5,311 nucleotides of DNA from Halomonas sp. (GCA_007135745.1 SLIH01000198.1:1-5311), one strand, 5' to 3'; numbered from the stretch's first letter, positions 1-5,304 are shown. Notes: generated by a model from the letters alone, not told the origin. Numbers and translations are program-made.

Positions 1-2
1 CT

Positions 3-321
3 CTACTCAAAACCTCGATTATTTTCTGGGGGGATTACAATTGCGAGCTGGTCGCGGGCAATGGCATCCAGGCGGATCGCCTCCCACCGGTTCCCGCGCT
101 TGCGGATGGAGACTTCCTCGCGGTAGCGGGTGAGTGCATCGCGAAAAAGGGCACGGGGCGGGGCGGCGCCGGGCCTGTGAGCTCCCTGGTCAATCTCAAA
201 TTCGAGCTGGGCGGCCCAGGCCTGGGCCTGGTATTTGAGATTGAACGTCTTCGACCGACGAATCCCGCTTTTTTGCGACCTCTGCGCGCCAGCCGTTGCC
301 AGTTTTGCGTATAGAAGCCAT
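3..321 (-). pseudogene. Tyrosine recombinase (phage/island integrase), N-terminal remnant, frameshifted and truncated
   Basis: Read on the minus strand from ATG at 321, the first 17 residues (MASIRKTGNGWRAEVAK) look like the arm-type DNA-binding N-terminus of tyrosine recombinases. A strong Shine-Dalgarno, GAGGTGAT at 326-333, supports this start. The literal frame then stops after 41 residues. Removing one A from the A6 run at 269-274 restores a continuous reading: SGIRRSKTFNLKYQAQAWAA, then a stretch through ALTRYREEVSIRKRGN that resembles the start of the SAM-like core-binding domain. The restored frame ends at TAG (3-5) after about 105 residues, whereas family members usually have over 300. 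Integrase-like sequence seems to fade near position 46, where the DNA becomes AT-richer. No catalytic domain (R-H-R-Y) is present. It lies 238 bp from the 3' end of tRNA-Phe, a classic island position. The family call comes from sequence style only; the frameshift and the stop are seen directly. Confidence 0.72.
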
Positions 322-325
322 GAAG

Positions 326-333
326 ATCACCTC
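326..333 (-). promoter_or_regulatory. Ribosome binding site of the integrase remnant
   Basis: The minus strand reads GAGGTGAT followed by CTTC and then ATG at 321. This is an almost full complement of the 16S anti-Shine-Dalgarno. It fixes the start of the broken integrase and shows that the translation start is still intact although the gene is not. Confidence 0.7.
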
Positions 334-393
334 ATTTTCTGATGGACGAGGCTCTCTTACGGCGCCATGACTATCTGGAACGGCGGGTGGCGA

Positions 394-426
394 TGCGTAA
401 TTTGTGCGTAATCCGCGCGTAAAAAG
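394..426 (+). repeat. Three 11-bp direct repeats with GCGTAA core (putative integrase/excisionase arm sites)
   Basis: Three head-to-tail units lie at 394-404 (tgcgtaatttg), 405-415 (tgcgtaatccg) and 416-426 (cgcgtaaaaag). The GCGTAA core recurs exactly every 11 bp, so all copies face nearly the same side of the helix. A fourth direct copy is at 485-495 (ggcgtaatttt) and an inverted copy at 471-481 (atttttacgct). The copies lie between the integrase start and the 3' end of tRNA-Phe, where arm-type sites of tyrosine recombinases or excisionase sites are expected. The repeats are seen directly; their role is inferred from position. They could also be operators for the integrase promoter. Confidence 0.6.
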
Positions 427-496
427 CTGTGTAGCCTTGACGGTGTTTTGTGGGAAATCAGAGACTTACGATTTTTACGCTGAAGGCGTAATTTTT

Positions 497-512
497 AGCC
501 CTTTCAGGGGCT
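497..512. repeat. Short stem-loop downstream of tRNA-Phe
   Basis: AGCCC (497-501) and GGGCT (508-512) pair around a 6-nt loop. On the minus strand the hairpin is followed by AAAAATT rather than a T run, and on the plus strand by TGAGG. It is therefore not a standard intrinsic terminator on either strand. It may be part of the attachment region or chance. Confidence 0.3.
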
Positions 513-559
513 TGAGGCCTTGTGTGGCGCGGGTTTCAGGCGATTCAGGGGGGTAAAAA

Positions 560-635
560 TGGTGCCCGGAGGCGGAATCGAACCACCGACACGCGGATTT
601 TCAATCCGCTGCTCTACCGACTGAGCTATCCGGGC
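560..635 (-). tRNA. tRNA-Phe (anticodon GAA)
   Basis: A complete 76-nt cloverleaf can be folded by hand. The acceptor stem GCCCGGA/TCCGGGC is perfect. The D arm has GCTC/GAGC with GG at 18-19. The anticodon stem is GCGGA/TCCGC with loop TTGAAAA, giving anticodon GAA (600-602). The variable loop has 5 nt. The T arm is GGTGG/CCGCC with one G-U pair and loop TTCGATT. Discriminator A73 and an encoded CCA (560-562) complete it. It lies 75 bp downstream of yggX in the same direction and has its own promoter. Its 3' half is the probable attachment site for the element whose integrase remnant lies just beyond it. The gene is intact, as expected when the island side restores the tRNA end. Confidence 0.97.
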
Positions 636-646
636 AACGGGGCGCT

Positions 647-675
647 ATTAAACCCGTTTGGGTTGCGCCCGTCAA
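647..675 (-). promoter_or_regulatory. Sigma-70 promoter of tRNA-Phe
   Basis: On the minus strand, -35 TTGACG (670-675) and -10 TTTAAT (647-652) each match the consensus at 5 of 6 positions and are separated by exactly 17 bp. Transcription would start near 640, giving a leader of only a few bases before the tRNA 5' end at 635. The sequence after the -10 (AGCGCC) is GC-rich. That is the discriminator type known from stringently controlled stable-RNA promoters. The stringent control is inferred. Confidence 0.82.
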
Positions 676-710
676 GAGTTGGGGTCTGTGGATTGGGTAC
701 TTTTAACTGA

Positions 711-986
711 TCACTGCTCTTCCGGCGGCACGTAACCCTCGGCGTCATCCGCTTCTTCGTTGTTGAAGAAGGCTTCCATCTGCTGTTGCAGGTATTTGCG
801 TGAGTCCGGATCCATCATGCTCAGGTGCTTCTCGTTGATCAGCCGGGTCTGGCGCGCTTGCCATTCCTCCCAGGCCTGGCGGGAGATGTTGTTGTAGATC
901 TCCTGGCCTTTCTCGCCGGGCAGGGGCGGAAAGTCCAGTCCTTCCATTTCCTTCTGGTATTTGCGGCAGAAAACCGTACGCGCCAT
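711..986 (-). CDS. yggX: Fe(2+)-trafficking protein YggX, iron-sulphur cluster protection
   Basis: The product has 91 residues, the same length as E. coli YggX, and aligns with it end to end from memory. Shared features are the start [16 protein letters not shown] with the conserved Cys7, then [15 protein letters not shown], then [19 protein letters not shown], and an acidic tail ending in EGYVPPEEQ. The protein is cytosolic. It is known to limit oxidative damage to labile Fe-S clusters and is thought to handle Fe(II); its exact mechanism is debated. AGGAG lies 9 nt before the ATG, supporting this start. It follows mutY by 84 bp, a common pairing in gammaproteobacteria that links cluster protection to an Fe-S DNA-repair enzyme. 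I saw no clear promoter in the gap and no intrinsic terminator after the stop, so transcription may run on toward tRNA-Phe. Confidence 0.96.
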   Translation of the reverse strand: MARTVFCRKYQKEMEGLDFPPLPGEKGQEIYNNISRQAWEEWQARQTRLINEKHLSMMDPDSRKYLQQQMEAFFNNEEADDAEGYVPPEEQ

Positions 987-1070
987 CTTTCGGAACTCCT
1001 GGGGTCAGCGGTTCATTTGGTGCGAATGGTAACACGTCCTGTTGAGGTAGCGTTGGGGGGCGGATGACAG

Positions 1071-2117
1071 TCAGGTGATCAGGCGTCGTATGGGCGCTGG
1101 CAATCCCTCCCGTTGCGCTTCCTCGCGGCTCAGCCAGCGGTAGCGCTGGTCGTCTGCCACGTTGGTCTGTCTGCCGGCGCTGAGCCGCAGCGGGTGGATG
1201 TCCAGGTGGTAGTGGCTGAAGGTATGGCGAAACACTTCCAGCATCTGCGGTGATTCCACGTCCAGCCCGAGGCGGGAGGTGCAGTAATCGGGCACTTCTT
1301 CGGGCTGCAGGGCCGGATCCGCCTCCGGCAGGCTCAGCAGGCCACCCCAGATGCCGGATGGGGGGCGTTCTTCGAACAGTAACCGCCCGGCATGATCTTC
1401 CACCAGCAGCATCCAGGTGCTGCGTTGTGGCTTTTCTTTTTTGGGCTTGCTCGCTGGATAGGCTTCCGGGTTGTTCCGGGCATAGGCGGCGCAGTTGCTG
1501 CTGACCGGGCAGGCCGCGCAGCTGGGGCGGCGTCGGGTGCACAACAACGACCCCAGATCCATGATCGCCTGGGTGTAGTCGCGCACCCGTTCCCGGGGGG
1601 TGTGTGCCTCCGCATGCTCCCACAACTTGTTCAACACCGGGGCCCTGCCGGGCCAGCCTCCCACGGCGTGGTAGCGTGCCAGCACCCGTTTGGCGTTGCC
1701 GTCGAGAATGGCAGCGGGCACATCAAACGCCTGGGCGGCAATGGCGGCGGCGGTGGAGCGACCGATGCCGGGCAGGGTCTGCAAAGTGTCCGGATCGCTG
1801 GGGAAGGTGCCACCGTAGTGCTCCACGATTTCCACCGCAGCGTTATGCAGATTACGCGCCCGTGCGTAATATCCCAGTCCCGACCAATGGCTCAGCACCT
1901 CGGAGCGTTCGGCGCGGGCCAGCTCATGGACATCCGGGAAGCGCACCATGAATTGGTTGAAGTAGGGGATGACGGTGGCCACCTGAGTCTGCTGCAGCAT
2001 GATTTCCGACACCCATACCCGGTAGGGCGAGCGGTCACGGTGCCAGGGCAGGTTCTGGCGCCCGTGCTGGTCGTACCACTGCAGCAGTCTGGTGGCAAAG
2101 GAATCACTCATGGCCAT
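1071..2117 (-). CDS. mutY: A/G-specific adenine DNA glycosylase MutY
   Basis: The enzyme removes adenine mispaired with 8-oxoguanine, the base-excision step that prevents G:C to T:A transversions. It has 348 residues (E. coli: 350). The N-terminal HhH-GPD domain contains SEIMLQQTQV with catalytic Glu38. The helix-hairpin-helix is LPGIGRSTAAAI (115-126), and LDGNAKRVLAR carries catalytic Asp139. The 4Fe-4S cluster ligands are C193-X6-C200-X2-C203-X5-C209. The C-terminal MutT-like domain, which senses 8-oxoG, contains RPPSGIWGGL (251-260) and FRHTFSHYHLDI (296-307). All key residues are present. The ATG at 2117 overlaps the stop of the upstream AsmA-like gene by one base (TGATG) and lacks a clear Shine-Dalgarno, which suggests translation coupled to the upstream gene. 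A second ATG at 2111 (MSDSF) is an equally possible start, giving 346 residues. Confidence 0.98.
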   Translation of the reverse strand: MAMSDSFATRLLQWYDQHGRQNLPWHRDRSPYRVWVSEIMLQQTQVATVIPYFNQFMVRFPDVHELARAERSEVLSHWSGLGYYARARNLHNAAVEIVEHYGGTFPSDPDTLQTLPGIGRSTAAAIAAQAFDVPAAILDGNAKRVLARYHAVGGWPGRAPVLNKLWEHAEAHTPRERVRDYTQAIMDLGSLLCTRRRPSCAACPVSSNCAAYARNNPEAYPASKPKKEKPQRSTWMLLVEDHAGRLLFEERPPSGIWGGLLSLPEADPALQPEEVPDYCTSRLGLDVESPQMLEVFRHTFSHYHLDIHPLRLSAGRQTNVADDQRYRWLSREEAQREGLPAPIRRLIT

Positions 2118-4327
2118 CAGCGGAACCGATCAAGCATTCGGCGGCCTTCTTCCTCGATGCGATCCCTGGCACGGTCTTTTTCCTCTTCCACCCGTTCGTC
2201 CACTTCCTCGCGTGCGCGCTCGCGCTGGCGGTCGATTTCTTCCTGGGCGCGTTGTTCCACCTGTTCACGCTGGCGGTCCAGTTCCGCGCGGCCCATGGAG
2301 GTGAGAACCTCGGAAAAGCGGCGGGTGTCGAATCGGCACAGGCCGGCCGGGTCATCCGTCAGGTTGCCCTGGCAGGCCACGGGGATAACGATGTTCTGGA
2401 CGCGCTCGTTCACACGGCAGGCGCGGTCCCGGTGCACGTCGCCAACAATCCGCAGACCCAGGCGATAGGCCATCTCCAGTGTCATGGCGTTGACGGTGCC
2501 GTCGCCTTCCAGGCGGATGCCCGCCAGATCGGCCGTAAGGTCGGTGTTGTTGAGCACGCCGGAATCCAGGGTCATTTCGCCATAGAGGTCGTTAAAGGGT
2601 GTGCGTTCGCCCCAGTCGTTGGCGGCCAGCTCTTCCCGGTGAACCATGGCAATGCCCCGGCAGGCCATGTGGGTCAGGTTGAAGCCTTCAAAGGCCCCTT
2701 CCTCGATATCGAAGCGCGCATCGCCATTCGAGCCTTCAATCAGGGCATTGATACTGTTGCCCCGCGTGGCCAGATCGGCGCGTACGTTGACCTTGCCCGA
2801 GAGCAGATCAATCTCCGCCAGATCCACCAGCAGCGGTTGGCTTCGGACTGCGTTCAGTCGCTTGTTCAGCGACCACTGGGGGTTGTCCGTGCGGGCATCC
2901 AGGCTGGCGGCAATGTTGAAGTCGCCCTCGTACATATTGCCCCGCAGGTGTTCCAGGGAAAGCTGGCCGTCGCGGCCATTGGCCTTCACTTCAATATCGC
3001 TGATGGTCAGATTGCTGGCGATCAGTTCGGTCAGGCCGATGCGGGCATCAAAGACCAGCTCGCGCAGGGTCTCCAGGGGCAGCAGTTCCGCATCGCGATC
3101 TGCTTCGGCCACTTCCTCGTCTTCCTCCTCGTCTTCTTCCTCACGTGCCGGTGGGAGATAGCGATCGAGATTGAGGCTGTTGCCCTGCAGGTCCACATCA
3201 ATGGCGCCGCTTTCCAGTCCAAAGCCGAACATCCCTTCAAAGCGGGTGTCGTCCAGAGTGATCATCAGATCCCTGAGCGAAAGGGTGTCGTTCTCGGTTG
3301 CGATATCGCTTCCGATGACGACCTTCTTCAGCACGTCCGGGTCTTCGGTTTCGATGTCCTCCAGCCCCATGCGCCGCATCAGCTCCCGTGGCGAGAATTC
3401 GTGCAGGTCGAAGCGTCCGCTGATGCGGGGGGATTCCGTGAAGTTGGCAACGTCCAGGCTGGTGGTGGCGCGGATGTTCTCGAAGCCAGCCTCCAGGTTG
3501 CTCACTGTGGCGGTTTCGTTTTCCAGATCCGCACTCAGCGCCCCCTTGAGTGTGGCGGTCACGCTGCGCCCGTCGAAGGGCTCGCCGCTCATGTCGAAGC
3601 GGCTGTCGAGGTCACGTACGGCGAATACCTGCAGGTTTTCGCTGGCATTGATCCGCATGGCCAGATCGCCCACAACATCCAGTTGCGGGTCGGTCAGTGC
3701 CACCTCGAAGCCAATCTCCAGCGGGAATTCCTGCCCCAGGGCGATGTTGCTGGCCAGCAGGCGGGCATTGGTCAGCGACACGTCCTGATCATTCTGAAGA
3801 TCCCGGAAACGGACCTGCGCATCCGTAATCCGCACTTCCTGCACATTGAAGCTCAGAGGCTGAGCTTCACCGTCCTCGTCGGTCAGAGTCACTTCCGTAT
3901 CCACGGGGTCGTCCTCGGCGACCGGCTCTTCCTCGGGACGCTCGGGCATGATCCGTTCCCAGTTGCCCTGGCCGTCCTCATCCACCACCAGATTGGCGCT
4001 GAAGCCGCTTACGGAGAAGGTATGCACGGACGGCGACATGCGGATCAATGACCACAGATCCACGCTGGCCAGCAACTGATCAAGGCGTACGAAGTCGTCA
4101 TCTTCCAGCCTGGCTTCCACGTCGTTGACTTCCAGTCCCAGGGGAAAGAGTGACCAGCCGATGTCGCCATGGAGGTTCAGTTCCAGGTTGGTGTGCTCCG
4201 CGGCAGCGCGCTCAATATGCGGCTTGTAATCGTTGGGGTCGATTACGATCAGTGCCACGGCGACGGCGGCCACCAGCAGCAGGATAAGGGCCAGGATAAC
4301 GAGAACAATGTTACGCAGGATTTTCAT
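2117..4327 (-). CDS. AsmA family protein, inner-membrane-anchored periplasmic protein with acidic insert and coiled-coil tail
   Basis: The product has 736 residues, longer than E. coli AsmA (617). One N-terminal hydrophobic segment (about 7-29) follows MKILRN and leads into IDPNDYKPHIE, the usual AsmA opening, then GDIGWSLFPLGLEVNDVEA. The rest is mostly beta-rich periplasmic sequence. It ends in an AsmA C-terminal domain with the typical block YRLGLRIVGDV, VIPVACQGNL and DPAGLCRFD (about 621-667). Two unusual parts stand out: an almost purely acidic stretch at 394-414 (EEEDEEEDEEV), and a highly charged, probably coiled-coil tail at about 680-736 rich in Arg, Glu and Asp. Family members are linked to outer-membrane assembly and, as bridge-like proteins, to lipid transport between the membranes; the role of this one is inferred. 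AAGGA lies 10 nt before the ATG. It is first in the operon with mutY and yggX. Confidence 0.92.
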   Translation of the reverse strand: MKILRNIVLVILALILLLVAAVAVALIVIDPNDYKPHIERAAAEHTNLELNLHGDIGWSLFPLGLEVNDVEARLEDDDFVRLDQLLASVDLWSLIRMSPSVHTFSVSGFSANLVVDEDGQGNWERIMPERPEEEPVAEDDPVDTEVTLTDEDGEAQPLSFNVQEVRITDAQVRFRDLQNDQDVSLTNARLLASNIALGQEFPLEIGFEVALTDPQLDVVGDLAMRINASENLQVFAVRDLDSRFDMSGEPFDGRSVTATLKGALSADLENETATVSNLEAGFENIRATTSLDVANFTESPRISGRFDLHEFSPRELMRRMGLEDIETEDPDVLKKVVIGSDIATENDTLSLRDLMITLDDTRFEGMFGFGLESGAIDVDLQGNSLNLDRYLPPAREEEDEEEDEEVAEADRDAELLPLETLRELVFDARIGLTELIASNLTISDIEVKANGRDGQLSLEHLRGNMYEGDFNIAASLDARTDNPQWSLNKRLNAVRSQPLLVDLAEIDLLSGKVNVRADLATRGNSINALIEGSNGDARFDIEEGAFEGFNLTHMACRGIAMVHREELAANDWGERTPFNDLYGEMTLDSGVLNNTDLTADLAGIRLEGDGTVNAMTLEMAYRLGLRIVGDVHRDRACRVNERVQNIVIPVACQGNLTDDPAGLCRFDTRRFSEVLTSMGRAELDRQREQVEQRAQEEIDRQRERAREEVDERVEEEKDRARDRIEEEGRRMLDRFR

Positions 4328-4547
4328 TATGGGACTGTCCTTGCCATGTGTTGCGTGAAGACGTTCAAGATAACCCGTAATAAAGCTTGAGTGAATGCAA
4401 AAGAACGGTATCGCCCAGTTGACGCTTTGGAACTTTTCGGCAAAAGTGCGCGTTCATTAAACAGTTGTCAGAAAGGCTCTGAAATGCCGGCGATACTGTC
4501 GCGCGAGAAATCGGAGTCTTGCCGTTCTTTGCTACAGGGAAACAGTC
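4328..4547. promoter_or_regulatory. Divergent intergenic region between the asmA-like operon and the SRPBCC gene
   Basis: These 220 bp must hold promoters for both directions. No hexamer pair with good spacing was found. TTGACG at 4419-4424 and TTGTCA at 4465-4470 on the plus strand lack a -10 at 16-18 bp, although GATACT at 4492-4497 is -10-like. Two symmetric elements are visible. The first is an 11-bp inverted repeat, acggtatcgcc (4405-4415) with ggcgatactgt (4489-4499), matching at 10 of 11 positions. The second is a 6-bp hairpin, actttt-cggc-aaaagt (4432-4447), lying between its arms. They could be regulator sites; this is inference. Confidence 0.4.
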
Positions 4548-5012
4548 ATGTCCATCACCATTGAAATCGAAATCCGTCGCGACTTTGCCATCGACGGCCC
4601 CTACGACAAGGTATTTGACCTGCTCGCCGATGTTCCGGCCTCCGCTTCCCATTTCCCCAAGCTGGAAAAACTCACCGATCTGGGTGACAACACCTTCCGC
4701 TGGGAAATGGACAAGGTTGGCGTGGATAAATACAGCATCCAGACTTCCTATGCCTGTAAGTATGTTTCCGACAAAGATGCCGGCACCATCTCCTGGACCC
4801 CGGTGGAAGGCGAGGGCAACAGCCGGGTAAGCGGTCGCTGGAAAATCAAAGCAGACGGTGACAACCGAACCCAGCTCTCCTTCCAGACCGAAGCCGAGCT
4901 TACCCTGCCGTTCCCCAAACTCATGAAAATGGCCATCTCCCCGGTCATCAAGCATGAATTCAATGGTGTGGTGGATCAGTACGTGAAGAACCTGCAGAAC
5001 GCGTTCGCCTGA
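4548..5012 (+). CDS. SRPBCC (START/Bet v1-like fold) family protein, small ligand-binding type
   Basis: The product has 154 residues with no signal peptide or membrane segment, so it is probably cytosolic. The pattern fits the SRPBCC helix-grip fold (polyketide cyclase/CoxG-like). An N-terminal strand (ITIEIEIRRDFAIDGPYDKV) leads into a helix with VFDLLADV. Alternating strands follow, including FRWEMDKVGVDKYSIQTSY and TISWTPVEGEGNSRVSGRW. A long C-terminal helix (LMKMAISPVIKHEFNGVVDQ) ends in YVKNLQNAF. Proteins of this fold bind hydrophobic small molecules or lipids; no substrate can be named here. AGGGA lies 8 nt before the ATG, which supports the start. It is transcribed away from the asmA operon, so shared regulation is possible but not shown. 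A REP palindrome begins 8 bp after the stop. The fold call is by pattern only. Confidence 0.83.
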   Translation: MSITIEIEIRRDFAIDGPYDKVFDLLADVPASASHFPKLEKLTDLGDNTFRWEMDKVGVDKYSIQTSYACKYVSDKDAGTISWTPVEGEGNSRVSGRWKIKADGDNRTQLSFQTEAELTLPFPKLMKMAISPVIKHEFNGVVDQYVKNLQNAFA

Positions 5013-5020
5013 GAACTACT

Positions 5021-5044
5021 GTGGGAGCCTGCTTGCAGGCGATT
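5021..5044 (+). repeat. REP palindrome 1, plus orientation
   Basis: The form is GTGGGA, then a 6-bp stem GCCTGC/GCAGGC with a TT loop, then GATT. This is the GTGGGAGC-type repetitive extragenic palindrome known from Pseudomonas and relatives, which are spread by RAYT-type (REP-associated tyrosine) transposases. It begins 8 bp after the SRPBCC stop, so in the mRNA it would form a 3' hairpin that could slow decay or attenuate transcription. No T run follows, so it is not a standard terminator. Confidence 0.85.
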
Positions 5045-5049
5045 AAGTT

Positions 5050-5077
5050 AGTTGCAAGTTACGAGTTGCGAGTTGCA
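5050..5077 (+). repeat. Tandem 7-bp repeat, four copies (AGTTGCR)
   Basis: Four consecutive heptamers lie at 5050-5056 (agttgca), 5057-5063 (agttacg), 5064-5070 (agttgcg) and 5071-5077 (agttgca). They are followed by AGG, and a partial AGTT precedes them at 5046-5049. The array lies between the two arms of the first REP pair. Copy number could vary between strains. Confidence 0.75.
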
Positions 5078-5145
5078 AGGGTGAGGTGAACGGTAATCCA
5101 GGAGTTTGCTTTCAAGGCTGATGGCGCTGGATCTTGGGCTTTGGC

Positions 5146-5169
5146 AATCGCCTGCAAGCAGGCTCCCAC
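5146..5169 (-). repeat. REP palindrome 2, inverted partner of REP 1
   Basis: This is an exact 24-base reverse complement of 5021-5044. The two copies form an inverted pair with a 101-bp spacer that holds the tandem heptamers, a wide REPIN-like arrangement. The identity of the two arms suggests a recent insertion or ongoing conversion. Confidence 0.85.
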
Positions 5170-5199
5170 GGGCTCAGACCAAATGCCGGTGCATTACTT

Positions 5200-5223
5200 G
5201 TGGGAGCGGCCATGGCCGCGATT
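5200..5223 (+). repeat. REP palindrome 3, plus orientation
   Basis: The frame is the same as REP 1 (GTGGGA ... GATT), but the stem is GCGGCC/GGCCGC with an AT loop. Compared with REP 1, both sides of the stem changed together, so pairing is kept. It is the left half of a compact inverted pair with REP 4. Confidence 0.85.
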
Positions 5224-5226
5224 GGG

Positions 5227-5249
5227 ATCGCAGCTATAGCTGCTCCCAC
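5227..5249 (-). repeat. REP palindrome 4, inverted partner of REP 3
   Basis: On the minus strand it reads GTGGGA, stem GCAGCT/AGCTGC with an AT loop, then GAT. Only 3 bp separate it from REP 3, giving a typical short REPIN-like doublet. The stem is a third variant, again fully paired. Confidence 0.85.
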
Positions 5250-5280
5250 ATTCAAAGCCGAACTTTCCGCTGGATGGTTG

Positions 5281-5304
5281 ACCGGAGACATGGAATCTCC
5301 CACA
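5281..5304 (-). repeat. Possible degenerate REP copy near the window end
   Basis: On the minus strand TGTGGGAG (5304-5297) matches the REP head. It is followed by an imperfect stem, GGAGA/TCTCC around a 7-nt loop, without the GCGAT tail. It may be a decayed or divergent copy. The match is short and could be chance. Confidence 0.35.

Larger units (their letters stand above)
322..559. other. Gene-free stretch between integrase remnant and tRNA-Phe (probable attachment-site arm region)
   Basis: No credible coding region was found on either strand. The stretch holds the integrase ribosome binding site, the GCGTAA repeats and a small stem-loop at 497-512. On the minus strand TTTTT (559-555) follows directly after the tRNA CCA. 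I found no confident promoter for the integrase. A TTGACG at 437-442 on the plus strand has no matching -10 at 16-18 bp. Confidence 0.5.

Noticed and set aside
265..275. Programmed -1 frameshift at the A AAA AAG slippery heptamer in the integrase
   Set aside because: The heptamer is in the right phase, but the integrase-like continuation is in the +1 frame. The -1 frame gives no integrase-like sequence.
497..512. Intrinsic terminator for tRNA-Phe
   Set aside because: The stem is only 5 bp and no T run follows it on the minus strand.
745..1623. A 292-codon minus-strand frame overlapping mutY and yggX
   Set aside because: It is an out-of-frame shadow rich in Pro, Arg and Gly. Both genes it overlaps are unambiguous and complete.
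1392..2468. A 358-codon plus-strand frame opposite mutY
   Set aside because: It is antisense to MutY with all its catalytic and cluster residues, and its end is a low-complexity Ser/Arg stretch from the complement of the charged AsmA tail.
2252..4051. A 599-codon open frame on the plus strand, antisense to the AsmA-like gene
   Set aside because: It is a complement of a GC-biased gene, has no recognisable domain, and the minus-strand frame has a clear AsmA start, membrane anchor and C-terminal block.
4327..4347. Six-codon leader ORF (MARTVP) whose TAA overlaps the asmA-like ATG
   Set aside because: It has no Shine-Dalgarno, is very short, and nothing suggests attenuation. The TAATG overlap is probably chance.
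4365..4955. A 196-codon minus-strand frame across the SRPBCC gene
   Set aside because: It is antisense to a gene with a good ribosome binding site and fold pattern, and it has no family resemblance of its own.
5021..5249. CRISPR array
   Set aside because: The repeats are palindromic, alternate in orientation, vary in the stem, and have unequal spacers of 101, 30 and 3 bp. This is a REP cluster.
5112..5303. A 63-codon minus-strand frame in the right end
   Set aside because: It runs through REPs 3 and 4 and has no independent coding evidence or clear ribosome binding site.
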